Source: Mesorhizobium sp. B2-7-2 (lineage in GTDB: Bacteria; Pseudomonadota; Alphaproteobacteria; Rhizobiales; Rhizobiaceae). Taken from it: 64,000 bases of DNA. The notes below the pieces were generated by a model. The model worked only from the letters and a program-made list of their open reading frames with translations. It searched no databases and had not been told where the DNA came from. This document shows positions 34,153-44,166 of this stretch, piece after piece. Where the stretch lies: NCBI RefSeq assembly GCF_006440775.1, contig NZ_VFTZ01000010.1, positions 166,430 to 230,429 on the forward strand, given 5' to 3'. Each line of letters begins with the position of its first letter. The first letter of the stretch is position 1. The translations under genes were made by a program, and so were the position numbers.

Positions 34153-36045
34153 ATGTTCGACCGCATCTTCACCTGGTTCGAAAGCCGGTATTCGCCGGTG
34201 GCGCTGGCCGACGACAGGCAGCCGCCAATGGGGCTTTGGCGGTTCTACTGGTATTTCATAAGACAGTTTCGCGCCGCCTATCGGCTGCGCATGATCATCG
34301 TTGCCGTCGCGGCGATAGTGGACGCGATGCTGCCGATTTTCGTCGGCCTGATCGTCGGCCTGCTCTCCAGCACCAAGCCAGGCGACTTCTTCGCCGCGCA
34401 TACGCCAGTGCTCGTCATGATGGCGATCATCGTGCTGCTGCGTCCATTGTCGATGGTCGTCGATGGCCTCATCCGCAACCACGCCATCGCGCCGAACCTC
34501 ATCGACCTCATCCGCTGGCAGAGCCATTGGCATGTCGTGCGCCAGGACTGGTCTTTCTTCCAGAACGACTTCGCCGGCCGCATCGGAACCAAGGTCATGC
34601 AGAGCGGCGATTCGGTGGAGATGAGCGTCAACCTAACGGTCGATGCCGTCTGGTACGCGCTGGTCTTCGTCGCGGTCGCCATCGTCGTGCTGGCGCGGCT
34701 CGACACGCTGCTGCTGGCTGTGGTGGCGGTGTGGCTGGTGTTCTACTGCCTCATCTTCTGGTCCGCGATGCCGAAGATCACCCAGCGCTCGTCCCAACTG
34801 TCGGAGCGGTGGTCGCAGGTGAGCGGCCGCATGGTCGACAGCTACACCAACATCCTGACGCTCAAGACGTTCTCGACCGGCGAGCACGAAGACAAATATG
34901 TCTCGCAGGCGGTGGTCGAGCATGCCGGCACGTTTTACCAGCTGATGCGCGTTTTCACGCTGATGTGGTCGGCCCTGTTCGTCCTCAACGCGGCGCTGCT
35001 CATCGCCATAAGCTGGCTGGCGCTGGCCGGCTGGAACGCCGGGACGATGACCACCGCGGCCGTGGCGACGGCGATCCCGTTCGCGCTGCAGATCGCCAAC
35101 ATCTCCGGCAGGATTCTCGATGTCGGCGCCAACGTCTTCCGGCAGATCGGCGTCGCCAGCAACTCGATGACGACGATCGCGCGTCCCATCACCATGCAGG
35201 ACCAGCCTGACGCACCGGCTCTCGTCATGATCGCCGGCGGCATCGAGTTCGACCAGGTGAATTTCAACTACTGGCGCAAGGACGGCAAAGGCGGCGTCAT
35301 CGACAATCTGTCGCTGAAGATCGCGCCGGGCGAGCGGGTCGGCCTGATCGGTCGCTCCGGGGCCGGCAAGTCGACGCTGGTCAATCTCGTGCTGCGGCTG
35401 TTCGACGTCCAGGACGGCAAGGTGCTGATCGACGGACAGGACATCCGCAACGTCTCGCAAGAGAGCGTTCGCGCGGCGATCGGCTTCGTCAATCAGGACA
35501 CGTCGCTCTTGCATCGGTCCGTTCGCGAGAACCTCAAATATGGGCGTCAGTCGGCCAGCGACGAGGCCATGTTCAGCGCCGCCAAAGCCGCTCAGATCGA
35601 CGATGTGATCGCGGCACTGACCGATCCGTATGGGCAGAGCGGCTATGAGGCGCTTGTCGGCGAACGCGGCGTGAAGCTGTCCGGCGGCCAGCGGCAACGC
35701 ATCGCAATTGCCCGCGTTATGCTGAAGGACGCTCCGATCCTCATTCTCGACGAGGCTACGTCCGCGCTCGATTCGGAAGTGGAAGCCGCCATTCAGGAGA
35801 ACCTCTACAAGCTCATGCAGGGCAAGACCGTCATCGCCATCGCCCACCGCCTGTCGACCATCGCGGCGATGGACAGGCTGGTGGTGATGGACAAGGGGCG
35901 CATCGTCGAGGACGGCTCGCATGAGACCTTGATTGCCAAGGGTGGGCTCTACGCCCAGCTCTGGCGGCGCCAGTCGGGCGGTTTCCTGCTCGAGGAAAAG
36001 CAGGCCGCCGACGATCTGGCGACGAAAGGTGAAGCCGCGGAATGA
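34153..36045 (+). CDS. ABC exporter half-transporter 2
   Basis: 630 residues, same architecture as exporter 1. Membrane domain about 40-340, ATPase with GRSGAGKST, VNQDTSLLHRSVRENL, LSGGQRQR and ILILDEATSALDSE. The C-terminal third is nearly identical to exporter 1 at protein level (for example NLYKLMQGKTVIAIAHRLST). ATG 34153 follows GAGAGAAAA; the product starts MFDRIFTWFESRYSPV. Its TGA overlaps the ATG of exporter 3 (ATGA), suggesting stoichiometric production and possible heterodimerisation. Confidence 0.9.
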   Translation: MFDRIFTWFESRYSPVALADDRQPPMGLWRFYWYFIRQFRAAYRLRMIIVAVAAIVDAMLPIFVGLIVGLLSSTKPGDFFAAHTPVLVMMAIIVLLRPLSMVVDGLIRNHAIAPNLIDLIRWQSHWHVVRQDWSFFQNDFAGRIGTKVMQSGDSVEMSVNLTVDAVWYALVFVAVAIVVLARLDTLLLAVVAVWLVFYCLIFWSAMPKITQRSSQLSERWSQVSGRMVDSYTNILTLKTFSTGEHEDKYVSQAVVEHAGTFYQLMRVFTLMWSALFVLNAALLIAISWLALAGWNAGTMTTAAVATAIPFALQIANISGRILDVGANVFRQIGVASNSMTTIARPITMQDQPDAPALVMIAGGIEFDQVNFNYWRKDGKGGVIDNLSLKIAPGERVGLIGRSGAGKSTLVNLVLRLFDVQDGKVLIDGQDIRNVSQESVRAAIGFVNQDTSLLHRSVRENLKYGRQSASDEAMFSAAKAAQIDDVIAALTDPYGQSGYEALVGERGVKLSGGQRQRIAIARVMLKDAPILILDEATSALDSEVEAAIQENLYKLMQGKTVIAIAHRLSTIAAMDRLVVMDKGRIVEDGSHETLIAKGGLYAQLWRRQSGGFLLEEKQAADDLATKGEAAE

Positions 36046-37925
36046 TGAAGGGCGTCTATCGCTGGTTCGAGCGCTGGGTCTATCCGTTCCGCGAGCCCGC
36101 GAATCTGCGACCGCCCGCCAGCGTCGGCGGCTTCCTCTGGCACTATGTCGGGCAGGCAAAGCTCGCCTTCTTCGCCATGCTCATCATCGGCGGTATCGCG
36201 CCGCTGGTCGAGGCAGGCCTGTTCTATTTCGTCGGGAGGCTGGTCGATATCCTCGACCAGCTGCCCGGCGAGCGCAGCTGGCACGCGCTGTGGGCGGCCG
36301 CCGGTCCGGAGCTCCTGTTCATGGGCGGCGTGGTTCTGGTCATCCGCACTCTGGTGGTCGGCCTGTCGGCGCTGGTCGACGAGCAGACGATCACGCCCGG
36401 ATTCTACAATCTGGTGCGCTGGCAGGCGCACCGGCACGTCTCGCGCCAGTCCTACGCCTTCTTCCAGAACGATTTCGCCGGCCGCATCGCGACAAAAGTC
36501 TGGCAGGCGGGGCAGGCGACCGGCGACCTGATGGAAAGCTTCATCGAGGTCGTGTGGTTCATGATCGTCTATACTGTGACGACGCTGGCGTTGGTCGCCG
36601 GTCTGGATCTGCGGCTCGCGGTGCTGGTGGTGATCTGGATCGCCGCGTTCGGCTGGCTGGCGAAACTCTATCTGCCGGCTATCCGCAAGCATGCCGAGGC
36701 GACGGCCGAGGCCGGTTCGATGATCACCGGCCGCATCGTCGATTCCTACTCGAACGTGCAGACGTTGAAGCTGTTTTCGGCCGACGGCGACGATCGCTAT
36801 ATCCGCAGCGGCTTCGGCATCTATCTCGACGCGCTGCGGCCGTTCACGCGCCGGCTGACCGGCGTGCGCATGGCGCTGACCATGCTCTCCGGCATCATGA
36901 TCACGGCGATCGCCGCATTCGCCATCTATCTGTGGGTCGAAGGTTCGATCACGGTCGGCGCCGTTGCCTTCACGCTGTCGCTGGTGCTCAGGCTCAACAT
37001 GCTGCTTGGAAGGCTGATGATGCAGCTCAACGGCATCCTGAGGAATCTCGGCGTGCTGGAGAATTCCAAGGCGCTGATCTCGCAGCCGCTCGGCCTGACC
37101 GACGCGCCGGATGCCAAGGAGTTGGTCGTCGCCGGCGGCCGCATCGACGTCAGGAACGTCACCTTCCATTATGGCAAGGGGGCCGGCGTGCTCGACGGCA
37201 TCGACCTCGTCGTGCATCCGGGCGAGAAGGTCGGGCTGGTCGGCCCGTCGGGCGCCGGCAAGACGACCTTGGCCAACCTGATCCTGCGCCTCTATGACCT
37301 GGAGGGCGGCCACATCCTGATCGACGGCCAGGACATCGCGCATGTGACGCAGAACTCGCTGCGCGGCAATATCGGCGTGGTCAGCCAGGATACCGCACTT
37401 TTCCACCGCTCGCTGCGCGACAACATCAAGCTCGGCATGCCGGACGCGACCGATGCGCAGGTGATCGCCGCGGCCAGGAAAGCCGAGGCGCATGACTTCA
37501 TCCTGGGTTTGCGCGACAACCGCGAGCGCTCCGGCTACGAGGCCTTTGTCGGCGAGCGCGGCGTGAAGCTGTCCGGCGGCCAGCGGCAGCGCGTCGCCAT
37601 CGCGCGCGTCTTCCTCAAGGATGCGCCGATCCTGATCCTCGACGAGGCGACCTCCGCGCTCGATTCCGACATAGAGGCGGCGATCCAGGAGAACCTGACC
37701 AGACTGATGGAGGAAAAGACGGTGATCGCCATCGCGCACCGGCTGTCGACGATCGCGGCGCTCGACCGGCTCGTGGTGCTGGACGGCGGCCGCATCGTCG
37801 AACAGGGCACGCATGACGAGCTGGTGGCGCTGGACGGGCTCTATGCGCGGCTCTGGAAACGCCAGTCCGGCGGCTTCCTCTTCAACGAGGAAAGCGCGCT
37901 GGAAGAGACGCGGCCGGCGCAGTAG
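36042..37925 (+). CDS. ABC exporter half-transporter 3
   Basis: 627 residues, third paralogue. Membrane domain includes FFAMLIIGGIAPLVEAGLFYFVG and ALTMLSGIMITAIAAFAIYLW; ATPase has GPSGAGKTT (Ser/Gly change relative to the other two), VSQDTALFHRSLRDNI, LSGGQRQR, ILILDEATSALDSD. Starts MMKGVYRWFERWVYPF. Coupled to exporter 2. Catalytic Glu after Walker B (DE) is present in all three, so none is obviously a degenerate ATPase. Confidence 0.9.
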   Translation: MMKGVYRWFERWVYPFREPANLRPPASVGGFLWHYVGQAKLAFFAMLIIGGIAPLVEAGLFYFVGRLVDILDQLPGERSWHALWAAAGPELLFMGGVVLVIRTLVVGLSALVDEQTITPGFYNLVRWQAHRHVSRQSYAFFQNDFAGRIATKVWQAGQATGDLMESFIEVVWFMIVYTVTTLALVAGLDLRLAVLVVIWIAAFGWLAKLYLPAIRKHAEATAEAGSMITGRIVDSYSNVQTLKLFSADGDDRYIRSGFGIYLDALRPFTRRLTGVRMALTMLSGIMITAIAAFAIYLWVEGSITVGAVAFTLSLVLRLNMLLGRLMMQLNGILRNLGVLENSKALISQPLGLTDAPDAKELVVAGGRIDVRNVTFHYGKGAGVLDGIDLVVHPGEKVGLVGPSGAGKTTLANLILRLYDLEGGHILIDGQDIAHVTQNSLRGNIGVVSQDTALFHRSLRDNIKLGMPDATDAQVIAAARKAEAHDFILGLRDNRERSGYEAFVGERGVKLSGGQRQRVAIARVFLKDAPILILDEATSALDSDIEAAIQENLTRLMEEKTVIAIAHRLSTIAALDRLVVLDGGRIVEQGTHDELVALDGLYARLWKRQSGGFLFNEESALEETRPAQ

Positions 37926-37934
37926 AACGGCATC

Positions 37935-38246
37935 ATGTCTGTACGCATGCCCATGAATTTCGGACGGTCAGGCGCGCAGGAAAGCGCGCTCGATCTGCTC
38001 GGCCACGAAATCCTCGCCGAGAAGGCGGCAGCCCTCGGCCGCGCCGGCCGGCGTGTCGAGGAAAGCCTTGCCAGATTGCGCGAGAGCGGCGAGGGCGAGC
38101 ATCGCAACAGGCTGCTCAAGGAAGCGGCGGCGGCCGTCCACGCCTATTTCATCCAGCGCGAGCTTTGCGGTTTGCGCAAGCATGACGCCGTGATCCGCGA
38201 ATACGACATCCCGCGCGCGGTGCTGGTCAGGCTCGGCGCCGGCTAG
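37935..38246 (+). CDS. Small helical protein of unknown function
   Basis: 103 residues, mostly helical and Ala/Glu/Arg-rich (ALDLLGHEILAEKAAALGRAGRRVEESLARL) with a C-terminal YDIPRAVLVRLGAG. Resembles the short DUF6665-type proteins of Hyphomicrobiales. Follows exporter 3 by nine bases and is probably in its transcript. Confidence 0.72.
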   Translation: MSVRMPMNFGRSGAQESALDLLGHEILAEKAAALGRAGRRVEESLARLRESGEGEHRNRLLKEAAAAVHAYFIQRELCGLRKHDAVIREYDIPRAVLVRLGAG

Positions 38247-38250
38247 CCAG

Positions 38251-38595
38251 CTATTCCAGCCATTCGGTGATGAAATGGCCGTTCTCGTGTATGTCGGTGC
38301 TTTCGAGCGGGCCGGGTCCGAGATTGGTGAACTTGTGCGGCGTGTCGGGCGGCACGATCAGGATCTGGCCGGCCGTGGCCCTGATCTCCTGGTCGCCGAT
38401 CGTGAACAGGCCGGTGCCGGAGCGGATGACGAAGATTTCCGCATAGGGATGCTTGTGCAGGCGTGGGCCGCCGCCGGCCGTCGGCTGATAGTTGAAGATC
38501 AGGCAGGAATTGGCGCCGAACTGGCCGCATTGCAGCTCGCCCATCCAGAGGTCGGGGGCGTCGGCCCAGCTGTAGCGTTCAATGACATGCGCCAT
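38251..38595 (-). CDS. Cupin domain protein
   Basis: 114 residues. Single conserved beta-barrel with motif 1 GGPRLHKHPYAEIFVIRSGTG and motif 2 ILIVPPDTPHKFTN, which carry the metal ligands (two His, Glu, later His). Small cupins serve as enzymes or sensors; function not assignable. Convergent with the preceding gene and followed closely by the toxin-antitoxin genes on the same strand. Confidence 0.85.
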   Translation of the reverse strand: MAHVIERYSWADAPDLWMGELQCGQFGANSCLIFNYQPTAGGGPRLHKHPYAEIFVIRSGTGLFTIGDQEIRATAGQILIVPPDTPHKFTNLGPGPLESTDIHENGHFITEWLE

Positions 38596-38599
38596 GGCC

Positions 38600-39022
38600 C
38601 TACTCCTTCGCCGGTATCCAGGGATTGAACAACTTCACGCCCGTGCCTTCAAAATCCTTGGTATTGCGGGTCACGACCGTCAAGTTCTTGACGAGCGCGG
38701 TAGCGGCGATAAGGGCATCCCGTTCCGGCTTCGGATCGGGAACGTGGAGGTTCGCGCAACGCACGACAACGGCCGTGTCTATGCTCAATATCCGATCGTC
38801 AAACTGTGGAATCAGAGTCCGGTCCAGCCAATCGCGGTACATGGCGGCTTGGCGAGTATCCTTCCTCGACAAGAGCAATGTGCCGATTTCGAGCTCAAGG
38901 ATCGAAATGACCGACATGAAAAAGCTGGCGACGTCGTGGGTCTCCGACCAGGCCAGAACGTTGCGATCGGCTTTGTCGCGACGACGCAGATTCGAAACGA
39001 TATTGGTATCGAGAAGGAACAT
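38600..39022 (-). CDS. vapC: VapC-type PIN-domain ribonuclease toxin
   Basis: 140 residues. PIN fold acidic residues visible: D5 in LLDTNIVS, Glu in SILELEIG, and Asp in PKPERDALIAATAL, ending TRNTKDFEGTGVKLFNPW. Predicted Mg-dependent RNase of a type II toxin-antitoxin pair, of the FitB-like subgroup. Start shares one base with the antitoxin stop (TGATG). Confidence 0.9.
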   Translation of the reverse strand: MFLLDTNIVSNLRRRDKADRNVLAWSETHDVASFFMSVISILELEIGTLLLSRKDTRQAAMYRDWLDRTLIPQFDDRILSIDTAVVVRCANLHVPDPKPERDALIAATALVKNLTVVTRNTKDFEGTGVKLFNPWIPAKE

Positions 39023-39297
39023 CAGTCGAGGTCTGGAACCTTGAAAAACGGCCCTTCCAGGCGAGGCGGTTCCCAGTCGAAATCCGCTTCGGGGCGGTCG
39101 TCCGCGATCGCGTCCGCAAGACTTCTCGGCTTCCTTTCCAGGCGGCGATATTCTTCCATCGACATCAGCACATGCGAGGGCTTGCCGCGGTCAGTGATGA
39201 CGACCGGCCCGTTCCTGGCTGCTCTTTTGGCGCGCGCCGTATCCTGGTTGAATTCACGGCTCGACATGGTGGTCGTCGTCTTTGTCGGAACGCTCAT
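39022..39297 (-). CDS. vapB: Phd/YefM-family antitoxin
   Basis: 91 residues. N-terminal DNA-binding Phd/YefM fold (MSSREFNQDTARAKRAARNGPVVITDRGKPSHVLMSMEEYRRL), C-terminal toxin-binding tail rich in Pro/Asp/Glu. Would neutralise the PIN toxin and repress its own promoter through the palindrome just upstream. Confidence 0.9.
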   Translation of the reverse strand: MSVPTKTTTTMSSREFNQDTARAKRAARNGPVVITDRGKPSHVLMSMEEYRRLERKPRSLADAIADDRPEADFDWEPPRLEGPFFKVPDLD

Positions 39298-39317
39298 TTC
39301 AGCACCTCCGTCCGGCA

Positions 39318-39339
39318 GATGTAGATATATTGCTACATC
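39318..39339. promoter_or_regulatory. Operator palindrome of the toxin-antitoxin operon
   Basis: GATGTAG (39318-39324) and CTACATC (39333-39339) with an eight-base AT-rich centre; flanked by CCGG on both sides. Lies 20-42 bases upstream of the antitoxin start, as expected for Phd-type autoregulation. The rest of 39340-39556 up to petA shows no gene. Confidence 0.65.
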
Positions 39340-39556
39340 CGGCTTGTCCGGTCAAATTTCTCCCCGTGATGGACACCCGCGACAATCTGCCCTTGTGGTC
39401 TCACCCCGCTGGACAAAAACGGGCCGCACGCATAAACCGAACTCCAAATGCCGGAGGAATTCGCTAGCCTGTTCGCCATGCGCTGTCGGGCAGGTGCGAT
39501 TGAGCGGGGACAAGGCTCGGCCTCCGGTTAGGAAGAGGCGAAAGGATCAGGCACCC

Positions 39557-40117
39557 GTGAGCGCAACCGACATCCACGATCCCAACCGTCGCGATTTTCT
39601 CTACGTAGCCACCGGCATGGCCGCCGTTGTCGGCGCTGGGGCCGTCGCGTGGCCGTTCATCGACCAGATGCGCCCCGACGCCTCGACGCTGGCGCTGGCC
39701 TCGGTGGAGGTCGATGTCTCGTCGCTGCAGCCCGGCAGCTCGCTGGTCGTCAAGTGGCGCGGCAAGCCCGTGGTGGTGCGCAATCGCACCGAAAAGGAAA
39801 TGAAGGACGGCGCGGCCGTCAATCTCGCCGATCTCAAGGATCCGATCGCGCGCAACGCCAACCTGCCGTCCGACGCGCCGGCGACCGACGCCAACCGCAC
39901 CACGCCCGGCAAGGAAGCCTGGATGGTGATGGTGCAGGTCTGCACGCATCTCGGCTGCATCCCGCTCGGCCAGGAAGGCGATTTCGGCGGCTGGTTCTGC
40001 CCGTGCCACGGTTCGCAATACGACACCGCCGGCCGCATCCGCAAAGGCCCGGCGCCGGAGAACATGGCGATCCCGGTATTCAAGTTCATTTCCGATACCA
40101 AGATTCTTATCGGTTGA
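39557..40117 (+). CDS. petA: Ubiquinol-cytochrome c reductase Rieske iron-sulfur subunit
   Basis: 186 residues. N-terminal Tat-type sequence ([24 protein letters not shown]), then the Rieske fold with CTHLGC (C129, H131, C134) and CPCHGSQ (C148, H151) coordinating the [2Fe-2S] cluster. Part of cytochrome bc1; transfers electrons from ubiquinol to cytochrome c1. GTG start after AAAGGA. First of three genes, petABC. Confidence 0.96.
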   Translation: MSATDIHDPNRRDFLYVATGMAAVVGAGAVAWPFIDQMRPDASTLALASVEVDVSSLQPGSSLVVKWRGKPVVVRNRTEKEMKDGAAVNLADLKDPIARNANLPSDAPATDANRTTPGKEAWMVMVQVCTHLGCIPLGQEGDFGGWFCPCHGSQYDTAGRIRKGPAPENMAIPVFKFISDTKILIG

Positions 40118-40133
40118 GGCAGGGGACATTTCG

Positions 40134-41435
40134 ATGAGCGAGGGACACTCGACCTATACGCCCAAGACCGGTATCGAGCGCTGGTTCGACGCCCGCATGC
40201 CGCTGCCGCGGCTGGTCCATGACAGCTTCGTCGCCTATCCGGTGCCGCGCAACCTCAACTACATGTGGACGTTCGGCGGTATCCTGTCGATCATGCTGGC
40301 CGCGCAGATCCTGACCGGCATCGTGCTGGCGATGCACTACACCTCCGACACCAATCTCGCCTTCGATTCGGTCGAGAAGATCATGCGCGACGTGAATTCG
40401 GGATGGCTCTTGCGCTATCTCCATTCCAACGGCGCCTCGTTCTTCTTCGTCGCCGTCTACATCCATATCTTTCGCGGCCTGTTCTACGGCTCGTATAAGG
40501 CGCCGCGCGAGCTCCTGTGGATCCTCGGCTGCATCATCTACCTTCTGATGATGGCAACCGGCTTCATGGGCTACGTGCTGCCTTGGGGCCAGATGAGCTT
40601 CTGGGGCGCTACCGTCATCACCGGCTTCTTCAGCGCCATTCCGCTGGTGGGGAACTGGATCCAGGAACTGCTGCTCGGCGGCTTCGCCGTCGACAATCCG
40701 ACGCTGAACCGCTTCTTTGCGCTGCATTACCTGTTGCCGTTCATGATCGCCGGCGTCGTCGTGCTGCACATCTGGGCGCTGCATGTCGTGGGCCAGTCGA
40801 ACCCGACCGGTATCGAGGTCAAGTCGAAGACCGACACCGTCGCCTTCACGCCATACGCCACCATCAAGGACGCGTTCGGCATGATCGTGTTCCTGTTCGT
40901 CTTCGCCTATTTCGTCTTCTACCTGCCGAACTTCCTTGGCCACCCGGACAACTACACGGTCGCCAACCCGCTGAAGACGCCGGCCCACATCGTTCCGGAA
41001 TGGTACTTCCTGCCGTTCTACGCGATCCTGCGCGCCATCACCTTCAACATCGGCCCGATCAACTCCAAGCTCGGCGGCGTGCTGTGCATGTTCGGCGCCA
41101 TCGCCATGCTGTTCCTGGTGCCGTGGCTCGACACCTCCAAGGTGCGCTCGGCGGTCTATCGTCCATGGTACAAGCTGTTCTTCTGGCTGTTCGTAGCCGA
41201 CGCCATCCTGCTCGGGTGGCTGGGCTCGCAGCCGGCGGAAGGCAGCTATGTGTTCATGGCGCAGATGGCGACGCTGTTCTACTTCGCCTTCTTCCTGGTC
41301 ATCATGCCGGTGCTCGGCCTGATCGAGACGCCGCGCAGGCTGCCGAACTCGATCACCGAGGCCGTGCTTGAAAAGAAAAAGGGCGGCAGCGGACATCCGG
41401 CACGCGCTGCCGCCGCGCCGGAAACCACGGGCTGA
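40134..41435 (+). CDS. petB: Cytochrome b of the bc1 complex
   Basis: 433 residues with the expected membrane helices; the haem-ligand histidines occur in helices with [10 protein letters not shown] and [10 protein letters not shown]; quinol site [13 protein letters not shown] is present. Tail after the last helix is Lys/Ser/Ala-rich. Carries two b-type haems and both quinone sites. Sixteen bases after petA. Confidence 0.96.
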   Translation: MSEGHSTYTPKTGIERWFDARMPLPRLVHDSFVAYPVPRNLNYMWTFGGILSIMLAAQILTGIVLAMHYTSDTNLAFDSVEKIMRDVNSGWLLRYLHSNGASFFFVAVYIHIFRGLFYGSYKAPRELLWILGCIIYLLMMATGFMGYVLPWGQMSFWGATVITGFFSAIPLVGNWIQELLLGGFAVDNPTLNRFFALHYLLPFMIAGVVVLHIWALHVVGQSNPTGIEVKSKTDTVAFTPYATIKDAFGMIVFLFVFAYFVFYLPNFLGHPDNYTVANPLKTPAHIVPEWYFLPFYAILRAITFNIGPINSKLGGVLCMFGAIAMLFLVPWLDTSKVRSAVYRPWYKLFFWLFVADAILLGWLGSQPAEGSYVFMAQMATLFYFAFFLVIMPVLGLIETPRRLPNSITEAVLEKKKGGSGHPARAAAAPETTG

Positions 41436-41456
41436 GAATCTGAGGGGATTTTGGGT

Positions 41457-42314
<858 letters not shown>

Positions 42315-42340
42315 GGCGGCTTGCTTCCAGAAAAATGCCA

Positions 42341-42367
42341 GGGCGCCGAATGGCGCCCTTTTCTTTT
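42341..42367 (+). terminator. Terminator after petABC
   Basis: Seven-base stem GGGCGCC / GGCGCCC with a GAAT loop followed by TTTTCTTTT, a classical rho-independent terminator 26 bases after the petC stop and 45 before apt. Confidence 0.9.
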
Positions 42368-42411
42368 CGGCCGCTTGCCGGCAAAACTGTGCGGCAACGG
42401 ATCAACCGCCC

Positions 42412-42957
42412 ATGAAATCCTCCCTCGAAGACACGCTGCTTGCGGCCATCCGCACCATTCCGGATTACCCCAGGCCCGGCATCCTGTTTCGCGACATCAC
42501 CACGCTGCTTGGCGACGCGCGCGCCTTCCGCCGCGCCATTGACGAGCTGGTCCATCCCTATGCCGGATTGAAGATCGACAAGATCGCCGGCATCGAGGCG
42601 CGGGGCTTCATCCTCGGCGGCGCCGTGGCGCACCAGCTTTCGGCCGGCTTCGTGCCGATCCGCAAGAAGGGCAAGCTGCCCTACGAGACGGTGCGCGTCG
42701 CCTACAGCCTCGAATACGGCCTGGACGAGATGGAGATGCACAAGGACGGCGTCTCGCCGGGCGAGAAGGTGATCGTGGTCGACGACCTGATCGCCACCGG
42801 CGGCACGGCGGAAGCGGCGGTGAAGCTGCTCAGGCAGATCGGCGCCGACATCGTCGCGGCATGCTTCGTCATCGACCTGCCGGACCTCGGCGGCCGCCAG
42901 AAGCTCGAAGCGCTAGGCGTGCCGGTGAGGACGCTGATCGGGTTCGAGGGGAATTGA
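42412..42957 (+). CDS. apt: Adenine phosphoribosyltransferase
   Basis: 181 residues. Purine salvage: adenine plus PRPP to AMP. PRPP motif [17 protein letters not shown], hood region [15 protein letters not shown], and [17 protein letters not shown]. Length and all motifs normal. Confidence 0.96.
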   Translation: MKSSLEDTLLAAIRTIPDYPRPGILFRDITTLLGDARAFRRAIDELVHPYAGLKIDKIAGIEARGFILGGAVAHQLSAGFVPIRKKGKLPYETVRVAYSLEYGLDEMEMHKDGVSPGEKVIVVDDLIATGGTAEAAVKLLRQIGADIVAACFVIDLPDLGGRQKLEALGVPVRTLIGFEGN

Positions 42958-42958
42958 T

Positions 42959-43113
42959 CTTCCCCTTCTCCCCTTGTGGGAGAAGGTGGATCGGCGCGCA
43001 GCGCCGAGACGGATGAGGGGTGTTCCAGCGGAGTGAGGCGCTGGCTTTCCCTGGAGCACCCCTCATCCGTCGCCTTCGGCGACACCTTCTCCCACAAGGG
43101 TGGAGAAGGAGAG
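42959..43113. repeat. MITE-like inverted intergenic repeat, copy B
   Basis: Left end CTTCTCCCCTTGTGGGAGAA, then GGATCGGCGCGCAGCGCCGA, GACGGATGAGGGGTGTTCCA; right half repeats these in inverted order (CTGGAGCACCCCTCATCCGT, ACACCTTCTCCCACAAGGG). Left half is almost identical to the copy at 14908. A 155-base hairpin is possible. Occupies the gap between convergent genes apt and the MaoC pair. Confidence 0.8.
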
Positions 43114-43116
43114 GCG

Positions 43117-43587
43117 CTATCCCACCTTCACCAAAACGGCGCTGTCGAACTCGATCACCTTGTCGCCGGTCGAATCGAAACCTTCCGAACGCAGCGTCAG
43201 CAGGTTCCAGCCTGGGCGTCCGGCGAGCGGGCGGTGCGTCTGCGCGGTGCGCGTGAAAGTCACGGTCTCGCCGGCGTAGACCGGCTTCAGCCACTTCAAA
43301 TTTCGGAAGCCGGGCGAGGGGCCGAATTCGGGCTGCGGGCCGGGGCCGGTCCAGCGCACGCCTTCGGTCTCCATGCGCTTCTCGAGGTTGTATTTCATCC
43401 AGGTGGCGGCAGTGTGCCAGCCTGAGGCGCAGAGCCCGCCAAGCACGCTCTTCCTCGCAGCCTCTTCATCGACGTGGAAGACCTGCGGATCGTATTTGTT
43501 GGCGAACGCCTTGATCTCGTCGGCTTCGAATTTATGCGAGCCGAGCGTGACGGTCTCGCCGATCAGGAAATACTCGTCCAGGGTCAT
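43117..43587 (-). CDS. MaoC-like (R)-hydratase fold protein 1
   Basis: 156 residues, single hot-dog fold. Hydratase-type motif FANKYDPQVFHVDEEAARKSVLGGLCASGWHT includes the Asp/His dyad (D..H in YDPQVFHVD) of MaoC dehydratases. Predicted enoyl-CoA/acyl dehydratase, substrate unknown. Its ATG overlaps the stop of the second MaoC gene, so the pair is coupled and may form a heterodimer. Confidence 0.87.
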   Translation of the reverse strand: MTLDEYFLIGETVTLGSHKFEADEIKAFANKYDPQVFHVDEEAARKSVLGGLCASGWHTAATWMKYNLEKRMETEGVRWTGPGPQPEFGPSPGFRNLKWLKPVYAGETVTFTRTAQTHRPLAGRPGWNLLTLRSEGFDSTGDKVIEFDSAVLVKVG

Positions 43588-44054
43588 GACAGGTCCCTTG
43601 TGGTATCACGCGCTAGGAACATGCCGGTGTTTTCGAGTTCGAAGACGCTTTCGCCGCGCTGATTGACGAGCTCGCTGCGCATGGTGACCAAGCCGAGCTG
43701 CGGCCTCGATTTCGACTGGCGCTTGGAAAGTATGGTGAGCGTGCCGGTAAGCCTGTCGCCGGCCAGCACCGGCTTCTTCCATTTCACATGCTCGATGCCG
43801 GGCGAGCCCTGCGAGGTCGAATCGAGCAGGAAGGCATCGCACAGCATTCGCATGAACATCGCGCAGGTATGCCAGCCCGAAGCCGAAAGCCCGCCGAGGA
43901 TGCTCGCCTTGCCGGCTTCCTCGTCGAGATGCATCGGCTGCGGATCGAACTCCGAGGCGAATTCGATGATCTCGGCGGCGCTTACGTCCTTGCTGCCGAG
44001 GTCGAGCGAGGCGCCTTCGGCGAAATCCTCGTAAGCCCAGGTTTTTCCGGTCAT
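43584..44054 (-). CDS. MaoC-like (R)-hydratase fold protein 2
   Basis: 156 residues, paralogue of the downstream gene with FASEFDPQPMHLDEEAGKASILGGLSASGWHT. ATG 44054 gives MTGKTWAYEDFAEG, the normal family start; the frame extends to 44114 without support. Tandem hot-dog genes often encode the two halves of a dehydratase. Intergenic to corA is 112 bases. Confidence 0.87.
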   Translation of the reverse strand: MTGKTWAYEDFAEGASLDLGSKDVSAAEIIEFASEFDPQPMHLDEEAGKASILGGLSASGWHTCAMFMRMLCDAFLLDSTSQGSPGIEHVKWKKPVLAGDRLTGTLTILSKRQSKSRPQLGLVTMRSELVNQRGESVFELENTGMFLARDTTRDLS

Positions 44055-44166
44055 GTCGGCAATCCGGTTGACGAACGCGATCCCGAGGATCGGAAAACCC
44101 GGATGCCGGCCCAAGTCGATTTGGTCAAGTGATTTCTGGTAAGCCAGCCGCCGCCGGCCAAGTCCG

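Noticed and set aside
35949..37814. Minus-strand frames opposite exporters 2 and 3
   Set aside because: The plus strand holds complete ABC motifs; similar antisense translations in each exporter simply reflect the shared sequence.
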